NCBI GenBank assembly: GCA_025450255.1
Contig: JANWHV010000017.1
Span: forward strand, 1 to 9,552
Origin: Chloroflexota bacterium
Lineage (GTDB): Bacteria; Chloroflexota; UBA5177; JANWHV01
Length of the DNA stretch: 9,552 nt
Reading direction: 5' to 3'
The notes under the pieces were generated by a model, which was not told where the DNA came from, searched no databases, and saw only the letters and a list, made by a program, of their open reading frames with translations. Shown here in pieces: positions 1-5,436 of this stretch (its first letter is position 1; every line of letters starts with the position of its first letter). The position numbers and the translations under genes are program-made.

Positions 1-5
1 ACCGC

Positions 6-10
6 GGAGG
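6..10 (+). promoter_or_regulatory. Shine-Dalgarno of the first gene
   Basis: GGAGG lies 7 bases before the ATG at 18 and supports that start. Only 17 bases precede the gene, so whether it has its own promoter or continues an upstream operon cannot be seen. Confidence 0.7.
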
Positions 11-17
11 CAGCGCG

Positions 18-1121
18 ATGAGCCAGGCAATCGGGATAGGCGTGATCGGCTGCGGCAACATCAGCGATACCTACTTCAAGGCCGCGCGGACGTTCCCCAT
101 GCTCAACGTCGTCGCTTGCGCGGATCTCGATCGGGCGCGCGCCCAGGCAAAGGCTGCCGAGTATGGGATCGCGGCGCCCGAGGTTCCTGCCCTGCTGGCC
201 GATCCCAATATCTCCATCGTGATCAATCTCACTATCCCAGCCGCGCACGCCGAGGTGGCGGCGGCCGTGGTCGCGGCGGGGAAATCCGTGTACAACGAGA
301 AACCGCTGGCCCTGCGCCGCGACCACGGCGTCCACTTGCTCGACGCGGCAACGGCGGCGGGCGTCCGCGTCGGCTGCGCGCCGGACACCTTTCTCGGCGG
401 CGGCCTGCAGACCTGCCGAAAGCTGCTTGACGAGGGCGCGATAGGCGCCCCGATCGGAGCCGCGGCCTTCATGATGTCCCACGGGCACGAAAGCTGGCAC
501 CCCAGCCCGGCCTTCTATTATCAGCCTGGCGGCGGCCCAATGTTCGACATGGGGCCGTATTATCTGACCGCGCTCGTCTCGCTGCTCGGTCCGGTGCGCC
601 GCGTCACCGGCAGCGCGGGCAGCAGCTTTCCCGAACGGATCGTCACCAGCGAGCCGCTGCGCGGCACGGTGATCCCGGTCGAAGTCCCTACCCATGTCAA
701 CGGCATCCTGGAGTTCCAGCAAGGCGCCGTGGCCACCATTACCACGAGCTTCGACGTCTGGGCCGCCGAGTTGCCGCGCATCGAGATCTACGGCAGTGAC
801 GGCACCCTGAGCCTGCCCGACCCCAACGGCTTCGCCGGCCCGGTCCGCCTGTGGCGGCGCGACAGCCGCGCCTGGCAAGAGATACCGCTCACGCACGGCT
901 ATACGGGCAACTATCGCGGCATCGGCGTGGCCGATATGGCGAACGCGCTCCGGCATGGCCGGCGGCATCGCGCCTCGGGCGAAATGGCCCTGCACGTGCT
1001 GGAGATCATGGAATCGATCCACGACGCGGCGCGGACCGGAACGCGGATAGATCTTGTGAGCGACTGCGCGCGGCCCGATCCACTGCCGACCGGGCTGGCC
1101 GAGGGCGAGCTTGATGCGTGA
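18..1121 (+). CDS. Gfo/Idh/MocA-family NAD(P)-dependent oxidoreductase
   Basis: A 367-residue cytoplasmic dehydrogenase of the family that oxidises or reduces hydroxyl groups of sugars, inositols and sugar acids with NAD(P). The N-terminal Rossmann domain has GVIGCGNIS (residues 8-16) as the dinucleotide loop. Asp36 ends the second strand, which usually favours NAD over NADP. The family signature EKP is at 94-96 (NEKPLA). The C-terminal domain begins near 125 and contains [12 protein letters not shown] (171-182). In most relatives this region reads DxGxH with a His thought to be catalytic; here Tyr181 stands at that place. The length is normal for the family. It lies 36 bases before the uronate isomerase on the same strand, so co-transcription and a role in sugar-acid catabolism are inferred. 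The substrate is not identifiable. The family is certain; the function is not. Confidence 0.92.
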   Translation: MSQAIGIGVIGCGNISDTYFKAARTFPMLNVVACADLDRARAQAKAAEYGIAAPEVPALLADPNISIVINLTIPAAHAEVAAAVVAAGKSVYNEKPLALRRDHGVHLLDAATAAGVRVGCAPDTFLGGGLQTCRKLLDEGAIGAPIGAAAFMMSHGHESWHPSPAFYYQPGGGPMFDMGPYYLTALVSLLGPVRRVTGSAGSSFPERIVTSEPLRGTVIPVEVPTHVNGILEFQQGAVATITTSFDVWAAELPRIEIYGSDGTLSLPDPNGFAGPVRLWRRDSRAWQEIPLTHGYTGNYRGIGVADMANALRHGRRHRASGEMALHVLEIMESIHDAARTGTRIDLVSDCARPDPLPTGLAEGELDA

Positions 1122-1125
1122 AAGT

Positions 1126-1142
1126 GCCGGCCGCGGGCCGGC
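1126..1142 (+). repeat. GC-rich intercistronic hairpin
   Basis: GCCGGCC and GGCCGGC form a perfect 7-base-pair stem with a GCG loop, 4 bases after the stop codon of the oxidoreductase. No T-tract follows, so it is not a standard intrinsic terminator. It may slow 3' decay or give partial polarity between the two genes. Confidence 0.55.
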
Positions 1143-1157
1143 GAACGGAGAGACTCC

Positions 1158-2579
1158 ATGACCGCCGAGTGGGCGCTGTCGCCCGATCGTTGTTTCGACC
1201 CTGACCCGTCGCAACGCGCGTGCGCGAGGGAACTCTTCGCCCTGGTCAAAGACGAGCCAATCGTCAGCCCGCACGGCCACGTCGATCCGGCCCTGCTGGC
1301 CGATCCCCAAGCCACCTTCGGCACGCCGGCCGAGCTCTTGATCATCCCCGACCATTACGTAACCCGCATGCTCTATAGCCAGGGCATCGCCCTGGAGGAT
1401 CTGGGCGTGCCGAGCCGCGACGGCGCGCCGGTAGAGCACGACCACCGCCGTATCTGGCAGCGCTTCGCCGACCACTTCCATCTTTTCGCCGGCACGCCGA
1501 GCGGTCTCTGGCTCGCCGGCGAGTTGAGCAACGTCTTCGGCGTAGCCGAACGGTTAAACGGCGAAAACGCCCAGGAGATCTACACGCATATCGAGGCGCG
1601 CCTGGCGCTGCCGCCCTACGCGCCAAGGGCGCTGTTCACGCGCTTCACGATCGAGGTGCTCTGCACCACCGATGCCGCGACGTCGCCGCTCGACGAGCAT
1701 CAGAGGCTCCGCCGCGACGGCTGGGATGCGCGCGTGCGTCCGACCTTCCGCCCCGACGCGGTCGTCAATCTTGGCACTGCCGGCTGGTCCCGCCACATAG
1801 AGCAACTGAGCGCCGTCTCGGGCATCGACGTGACCGATTATCGCTCGTTCGTACGGGCGTTGGAAGCGCGCCGTGCCGTCTTCAAGCAGCTTGGCGCCGT
1901 GGCCACCGATCACGCCGCGCTGACGGCGCGCACCGAACGGCTGGAGGAAAGGGAGGCCGATCGAATCTTTCAGCGCGCGCTTCGCGGCGATGGCCAGGAC
2001 GGCGACGCGGCGCGGCTCACCGCCCACATGCTGATCGAAATGGCGCGCATGAGCGCCGAGGATGGACTGGTCATGCAGTTGCACATCGGCAGCTACCGCG
2101 ACCACAACAACGCCGTCTTCGCGCGCTATGGCCCGGATAAGGGGGCGGACATACCAGTGCCGACCGACTGGACGCGGGGCCTGCACGCCCTGCTGAACGC
2201 ATACGGCAACGATCCGCGCTACCGCTTGATCCTGTTCACCCTGGACGAGAGCACCTACGGCCGTGAGCTGGCGCCGCTCGCCGGGCACTATCCTGCCGTG
2301 CTCCTGGGCCCGCCCTGGTGGTTCTTCGACAGCGTGAAGGGAATGAGGCGCTATCTGGACGCCGTCGTCGAGACGGCTGGACTCTATAACCTGGCCGGTT
2401 TCAACGACGACACGCGCGCCTTTTGCTCTATCCCGGCGCGCCACGACGTCTGGCGCCGCGTCAGTTGCGACTGGCTGGCGGAACAGGTGGTCAGCGGCCT
2501 GATCCACGAGGAGGACGCGGGCCGGATGGCGCTGGAGCTTGCCTCCGGCTTAGCCCGGCGCGCCTATCGCCTCGCCTGA
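1158..2579 (+). CDS. uxaC: Uronate (glucuronate) isomerase, UxaC type
   Basis: A 473-residue enzyme of the amidohydrolase superfamily, close to the usual UxaC length of about 470. UxaC interconverts D-glucuronate and D-fructuronate, or D-galacturonate and D-tagaturonate, in the cytoplasm as the first step of hexuronate breakdown. Visible marks are SPHGHVDP (37-44), whose His39 and His41 form the metal-binding HxH pair; QLHIGSYRDHN (307-317); GPPWWFFDS (384-392); and FNDDTRAF followed by SIPARHD (415-430), the C-terminal signature of the family. GGAG lies 7 bases before the ATG. One oddity is CTTDAATSPLDEH (169-181), where familiar UxaC proteins read TTDDP, so the second Asp is Ala. The preceding oxidoreductase may be co-transcribed with it. 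The family assignment is strong; the exact uronate, or an analogue, is open. Confidence 0.85.
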   Translation: MTAEWALSPDRCFDPDPSQRACARELFALVKDEPIVSPHGHVDPALLADPQATFGTPAELLIIPDHYVTRMLYSQGIALEDLGVPSRDGAPVEHDHRRIWQRFADHFHLFAGTPSGLWLAGELSNVFGVAERLNGENAQEIYTHIEARLALPPYAPRALFTRFTIEVLCTTDAATSPLDEHQRLRRDGWDARVRPTFRPDAVVNLGTAGWSRHIEQLSAVSGIDVTDYRSFVRALEARRAVFKQLGAVATDHAALTARTERLEEREADRIFQRALRGDGQDGDAARLTAHMLIEMARMSAEDGLVMQLHIGSYRDHNNAVFARYGPDKGADIPVPTDWTRGLHALLNAYGNDPRYRLILFTLDESTYGRELAPLAGHYPAVLLGPPWWFFDSVKGMRRYLDAVVETAGLYNLAGFNDDTRAFCSIPARHDVWRRVSCDWLAEQVVSGLIHEEDAGRMALELASGLARRAYRLA

Positions 2580-2655
2580 GGCGCGAGATGTCGCGTGCGT
2601 GAAACGCCAGACTGCTTTTCAGTGTCTTGCCGCCATGGATGGGCACAATAAACAG

Positions 2656-3393
2656 CTATGCCTTTTCGAGCTGCGCCAGTTCTTCTCGCAGCACCCGCGC
2701 CACCCGCTCCACGCCCAGCACTATGATGCGCTCGCGGGGGCCGCTCACCGCCACGGCGCCAATCAGCAGACGGTCGTGGCCGATGTAGGTGGGGACCGCC
2801 ACGCAGATCACGCCCGCTAAGCACTCCTCCATGTCTACCGCGTAGCATGCCTCGCGCGCCGACCCGACCACGCCCCGCAAGTCGGCGATCGACTTTGGCG
2901 CGCGCTCGGTGCCGCCGGCGAAGTCCACCGCGCCGAGCATGCTCTCCAGTTCCGTGCTGTCCAGCGCCGAGAGGTACGCTTTGCCCAGCGCGGACGCGTG
3001 CATCGGGCGCACCGAGCCGACCGACTCCCGCACCCCCACGGCGTGGCGGCCGGGCGCGTAGACCAGGTAGACCATCGACGTGCTGCTTGGTACGCCCAGC
3101 ACCGCCGACTCGCCGAGCCGATCCCTGATTCTCTCCAGCATGGGCATGATCAAACCGGGCAGAGCCAGATGCTCATGGCCGTTCCCAGCCAGCGCGTACA
3201 GGTGGGTGACATTCAGCGAGAACGACTTGGTCTCCGGGTCCTGCCGCGCCCAGTCGTGCTCGCTCAGGGCCTGCAAGATCCTCCACCCCGTGCTGCGGTC
3301 GACGCTGAGGTGGCGGGCAACGTCCGCCGCGGACCGCGGCGCCTCGGCCAGGAATTCCAGGGTCCGCAACCCTTGCGTTAGAGCTTTGCTCAT
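2656..3393 (-). CDS. IclR-family transcriptional regulator
   Basis: A 245-residue DNA-binding regulator. The N-terminal winged helix-turn-helix covers about residues 1-65, with SAADVARHLSVDRSTGWRIL (21-40) as the helix-turn-helix. The C-terminal IclR effector-binding domain spans about 75-240, with the conserved RPMHASALGKA (129-139) and MEECLAGVICVAVP (188-201). GAAGGA lies 5 bases before the ATG, which supports the start. IclR proteins bind palindromic sites near their own promoter and divergent catabolic operons, and respond to small organic acids or sugar derivatives. This gene is convergent with uxaC (76-base gap with no convincing terminator) and divergent from the transporter operon. 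Control of that operon and of itself is therefore the natural inference. A 17-base palindrome lies about 70 bases upstream. The effector cannot be predicted. Confidence 0.93.
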   Translation of the reverse strand: MSKALTQGLRTLEFLAEAPRSAADVARHLSVDRSTGWRILQALSEHDWARQDPETKSFSLNVTHLYALAGNGHEHLALPGLIMPMLERIRDRLGESAVLGVPSSTSMVYLVYAPGRHAVGVRESVGSVRPMHASALGKAYLSALDSTELESMLGAVDFAGGTERAPKSIADLRGVVGSAREACYAVDMEECLAGVICVAVPTYIGHDRLLIGAVAVSGPRERIIVLGVERVARVLREELAQLEKA

Positions 3394-3432
3394 GTCAGTC
3401 CTTCACTCTAACCGCGCCAATGATACACGGAT

Positions 3433-3461
3433 ATTCTATTCTCGTACCGGCGGGGGCGAAA
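3433..3461 (-). promoter_or_regulatory. Candidate promoter of the IclR gene
   Basis: On the minus strand TAGAAT (3433-3438) matches the TATAAT -10 consensus at 5 of 6 positions and sits 39 bases before the start codon. With a 17-base spacer the -35 would be TTTCGC, a poor match. A weak or activator-dependent promoter is implied. The palindrome at 3462-3478 lies just upstream of this -35. Confidence 0.35.
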
Positions 3462-3478
3462 CCACCCAATATGGGTGG
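3462..3478. promoter_or_regulatory. 17-base palindrome, candidate IclR operator
   Basis: CCACCCA, then ATA, then TGGGTGG: perfect 7-base arms around a 3-base centre. It is the most symmetrical short element in the divergent region and abuts the -35 position of the IclR gene. IclR-family operators are typically palindromes or near-palindromes of about this size in divergent promoters. Assignment to this IclR protein is inference from position. Confidence 0.45.
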
Positions 3479-3586
3479 ATATGTCGCCGGCCACCGCGGC
3501 AAGGGGTGCGCGCCCGATCTACCCATTACTATCCATGATGATGGTGTGTTTGGCAACACGTTGCAGGAAGCGCCACCAAGCAGGGC

Positions 3587-3615
3587 TTGACAGCGGGAAT
3601 CCGCCAGCGCATACT
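3587..3615 (+). promoter_or_regulatory. Candidate sigma70-type promoter of the transporter operon
   Basis: TTGACA (3587-3592, perfect -35) is followed after 17 bases by CATACT (3610-3615, 4 of 6 to TATAAT). Transcription would start near 3622 and leave about 300 bases of untranslated leader before the binding-protein gene. This is the best -35 match in the region. A nearer start is not excluded. Confidence 0.4.
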
Positions 3616-3626
3616 AGGAACCACTC

Positions 3627-3654
3627 TGCAACGCAGCGCACTGTATGCAACGCA
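3627..3654 (+). repeat. 9-base tandem direct repeat TGCAACGCA
   Basis: TGCAACGCA occurs at 3627-3635 and 3646-3654, with starts 19 bases apart, close to two helical turns. Both copies lie just downstream of the TTGACA promoter candidate, where a bound protein would repress. The core GCAAC recurs as a GCAAC-AC-GTTGC palindrome at 3553-3564 and again at 3746-3750. Confidence 0.45.
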
Positions 3655-3657
3655 CAC

Positions 3658-3677
3658 GACCGAAATTCGATTCGGTC
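3658..3677. repeat. Inverted repeat GACCGAA / TTCGGTC
   Basis: Perfect 7-base arms (3658-3664 and 3671-3677) around a 6-base ATTCGA centre. It could be an operator or a hairpin in the leader RNA. No T-tract follows, so it is not a terminator. Confidence 0.4.
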
Positions 3678-3748
3678 TGTTGGTGGTCAGCTTCCAGCGC
3701 CTCCCCCCAATGCCGCTATTTGCCATGAGGTATGGGTATGCACGAGCA

Positions 3749-3781
3749 ACAGTACGAGCTAATGCGGCCGCAAGGTACTGT
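3749..3781. repeat. Inverted repeat ACAGTAC / GTACTGT enclosing GCGGCCGC
   Basis: Perfect 7-base arms (3749-3755 and 3775-3781) flank a 19-base interior that contains the self-complementary GCGGCCGC (3764-3771). As RNA, CGCAAG (3769-3774) could instead pair with CTTGCG (3808-3813), so two exclusive folds are possible. Function is unknown. Confidence 0.3.
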
Positions 3782-3799
3782 ATGTGGCGGAGCGCGTAC

Positions 3800-3836
3800 G
3801 GGAAGCGCTTGCGACCGTTGTCTGAAGCCTTATAGG
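3800..3836 (+). promoter_or_regulatory. LacI/CcpA-like operator core over a weak promoter candidate
   Basis: AAGCGCTT (3803-3810) is a perfect palindrome and the core of many LacI/GalR-family sites. The surrounding 14 bases (3800-3813) agree with TGAAAGCGCTTTCA at 10 positions. It overlaps TTGCGA (3809-3814), which with a 16-base spacer faces TATAGG (3831-3836), a weak -35/-10 pair nearer to the transporter genes. A second promoter under LacI-type control is possible but unproven. Confidence 0.25.
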
Positions 3837-3909
3837 CCGGAGTGAAGGAGGTGCGTGTATTTTCGAGTGCCTGGACATTCCGTTACCCCTCTGCATGGTC
3901 CCCGATGTG

Positions 3910-3916
3910 AAGGAGA
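3910..3916 (+). promoter_or_regulatory. Shine-Dalgarno of the binding-protein gene
   Basis: AAGGAGA ends 5 bases before the ATG at 3922 and fixes that start. The same GTGAAGGAG string (3907-3915) also occurs 65 bases upstream at 3842-3850. Confidence 0.8.
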
Positions 3917-3921
3917 GATAG

Positions 3922-5229
3922 ATGACCATCAAGCGGTTCAGGTATCTTCCCAGCTTCCTTATACTGGGCGCCGTCTTGTCCACCCTCGTGGGCGCCAACG
4001 CCCCGGCCGCGGGCGCTCATCGCGCCAACTCGCCGGTGTCGATTAACTTCTACTATCGCGGCACCACTCCACAGCACGATCAATGGGTCAAATGGCTGGT
4101 GGACAACTTCAACAAGCAGAACCAGGGCAAGATCCAGGTCTCGGCATCCAGCACGCTAGACGCCGATTACAAACAGAAGATCAACCTCGTCTTGCGCGCC
4201 TCGAACCCGCCCGACGTCTTCTTCTCCTGGGAAGGCGGCTACGCCAAGTCTATGATCGACGCCGGCAACGCGGCGCCGTTGGATGCCTACTATAAGCAAT
4301 ACAATTGGGGCCGCGAGCTTACTCCCGTAGCCGCCAAGCTGGCCACAATCGAGGGCCACCAGTACTTCCTCGCCGGCTATATCTCAGCCTCGGTGGTCTG
4401 GTACAACACCGCGATCTTCGCCAAGTACAATCTCCATCCACCCAAGACCTGGGACCAGTTGCAGACTATTGTCAACGTGCTGAAGAGCCATGGCGTCGCG
4501 CCGTTCCTGCTCGCCAACCAGCAGCAGTGGGAAGCGCAGTTTGACTGGACCGGCTATTTCGTCAACAAGTATGGCGTCTCGGTCTACAACCAGTTGCTCA
4601 ACCGCCAGATCGCCTGGACGGACCCGCGGGTCGTGGCCACATTTGCCCAGATGAAGCAGATGGAGGATAACGGCTGGTTCCTGACCGGCGTGAACTCCAT
4701 GGACTTCGATGGAACCGCGATCATCTTCTGGAAAAAGCAGAAGGCGGCGATGTGGTACCAGGGCTCGTTCATTCTGCCAAAATTCCTCACCGGCAAGACG
4801 CTATCGCAGCCTGTGGATTGGTTCCCGTATCCCCAGATCGGCAGCCAGAAGCCTACCGTCTCGGTCTTCGCCGAGGACACCTATATGATCGACAAGAGGA
4901 GCAGCCATAAAGCCGAGGCCGCGAAGTTCCTTGACTTCCTGGTCTCCGCGCAATCCCAGCAACAGCAAGTAAACCTGGTGGGACCGTTCTCCCCCAACAC
5001 CTCCGCGCCCCCGGTCGGCGAGCCGCCAATGGTGGAGCGGCTGGGCAAACTGATCGCCGGCTACCAGTCATCTACCTTCATGCACGTCGATCACGCGCTT
5101 GAACCGGCCGTGGCGCAGCCGTTTCTCGAGCAGTTACAGGGCGTACTCGCGGGCACCACCACGCCGCAAAAAGCGGCCGCGGTGACCGAGGCGGCAGCGG
5201 TGAAGGCAATGGGCGCCGTTCACTTGTAA
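3922..5229 (+). CDS. Sugar-type ABC transporter substrate-binding protein
   Basis: A 435-residue extracytoplasmic solute-binding protein of the family-1 (MalE/UgpB-like, COG1653) type, which captures a sugar or related solute and hands it to the two permeases encoded next. The N-terminus is a Sec signal peptide: basic KRFR (4-7), a hydrophobic stretch at about 8-25, and a likely signal peptidase I site after Ala32 (A-G-A, then H). No lipobox is present and the whole protein contains no cysteine, so it is not lipid-anchored. The mature part starts with the usual beta-strand (SINFYYRG) and has the hinge-region features and aromatic residues common in sugar binders (WEGGY, WYN, WYQGSF). It is the first gene of the right-hand operon, transcribed away from the IclR gene. 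The ligand is not deducible; uronates, uronate conjugates or oligosaccharides would fit the neighbours. Confidence 0.9.
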   Translation: MTIKRFRYLPSFLILGAVLSTLVGANAPAAGAHRANSPVSINFYYRGTTPQHDQWVKWLVDNFNKQNQGKIQVSASSTLDADYKQKINLVLRASNPPDVFFSWEGGYAKSMIDAGNAAPLDAYYKQYNWGRELTPVAAKLATIEGHQYFLAGYISASVVWYNTAIFAKYNLHPPKTWDQLQTIVNVLKSHGVAPFLLANQQQWEAQFDWTGYFVNKYGVSVYNQLLNRQIAWTDPRVVATFAQMKQMEDNGWFLTGVNSMDFDGTAIIFWKKQKAAMWYQGSFILPKFLTGKTLSQPVDWFPYPQIGSQKPTVSVFAEDTYMIDKRSSHKAEAAKFLDFLVSAQSQQQQVNLVGPFSPNTSAPPVGEPPMVERLGKLIAGYQSSTFMHVDHALEPAVAQPFLEQLQGVLAGTTTPQKAAAVTEAAAVKAMGAVHL

Positions 5230-5243
5230 GCGGCAGCCGCGGG

Positions 5244-5280
5244 CCGGCAATCGTGCCCCTTATGGCGGCACGATTGCCGG
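5244..5280 (+). repeat. Strong intercistronic hairpin 1
   Basis: CCGGCAATCGTGCC (5244-5257) pairs perfectly with GGCACGATTGCCGG (5267-5280): a 14-base-pair stem with a 9-base loop, starting 15 bases after the binding-protein stop codon. No T-run follows, so full intrinsic termination is unlikely. Such structures after binding-protein genes commonly protect the upstream mRNA and lower permease expression. Confidence 0.8.
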
Positions 5281-5282
5281 TG

Positions 5283-5333
5283 CTCGATGGGGCGAGGGCG
5301 CCGCTTCCCTAGCAGTGCCCTTGCCCCATCGAG
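5283..5333 (+). repeat. Strong intercistronic hairpin 2
   Basis: Bases 5283-5301 pair with 5315-5333 over 19 positions, 17 Watson-Crick and 2 G-U, with a 13-base loop. It begins 2 bases after hairpin 1, so the pair could stack. No T-tract follows. It covers the ATG at 5287, making that codon an unlikely permease start. Confidence 0.8.
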
Positions 5334-5425
5334 AGAGCCGATTCCTCGCCGCGTGGAACCGCGTACGTCGATCACCCATCCGGAACATCGCCTACGCCGG
5401 CTCACGCAACCGTTGAAGCAGCAAT

Positions 5426-5431
5426 GGGAGG
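5426..5431 (+). promoter_or_regulatory. Shine-Dalgarno deciding a TTG start
   Basis: GGGAGG lies 5 bases before an in-frame TTG at 5437. The other in-frame candidates, ATG 5287, GTG 5353 and TTG 5413, have no comparable site. This favours 5437 as the first codon of the permease gene. Confidence 0.65.
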
Positions 5432-5436
5432 CCGCA

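Larger units (their letters stand above)
3394..3921. other. 528-base divergent control region
   Basis: No ORF here has convincing protein character; the candidates are low-complexity and rich in Arg, Ser and Cys. The region holds, from left to right: the IclR gene's Shine-Dalgarno and -10 box; a 17-base palindrome; a short GCAAC/GTTGC palindrome; a TTGACA promoter candidate; a 9-base direct repeat; a 7+7 inverted repeat; another 7+7 inverted repeat enclosing GCGGCCGC; an AAGCGCTT LacI-type core; an orphan Shine-Dalgarno; and the binding-protein gene's own Shine-Dalgarno. It is long for a simple divergent promoter, which leaves room for several regulators or a structured 5' leader. Confidence 0.7.

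Noticed and set aside
1554..2507. 317-residue open frame antisense to uxaC
   Set aside because: It lies wholly over a gene with clear family motifs, shows no recognisable domain, and is the kind of antisense frame that GC-rich codon use produces.
2580..2655. Bidirectional terminator between uxaC and the IclR gene
   Set aside because: Only weak stems (CGCGA-GATG-TCGCG and GCGT-GAA-ACGC) and a distant TTTT are present; not enough to call a terminator in either direction.
3475..3835. Small open frames in the control region (3475-3762, 3587-3835)
   Set aside because: No Shine-Dalgarno, no family resemblance, unusual residue composition, and they overlap promoter-like elements.
3895..3921. 8-codon frame MVPDVKER ending directly before the binding-protein ATG
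   Set aside because: It has no ribosome site of its own and its sequence is largely the Shine-Dalgarno of the next gene; most likely chance.
5244..5333. Intrinsic transcription terminator after the binding-protein gene
   Set aside because: The stems are strong, but no run of T follows either, and co-directional permease genes follow; called as intercistronic hairpins instead.
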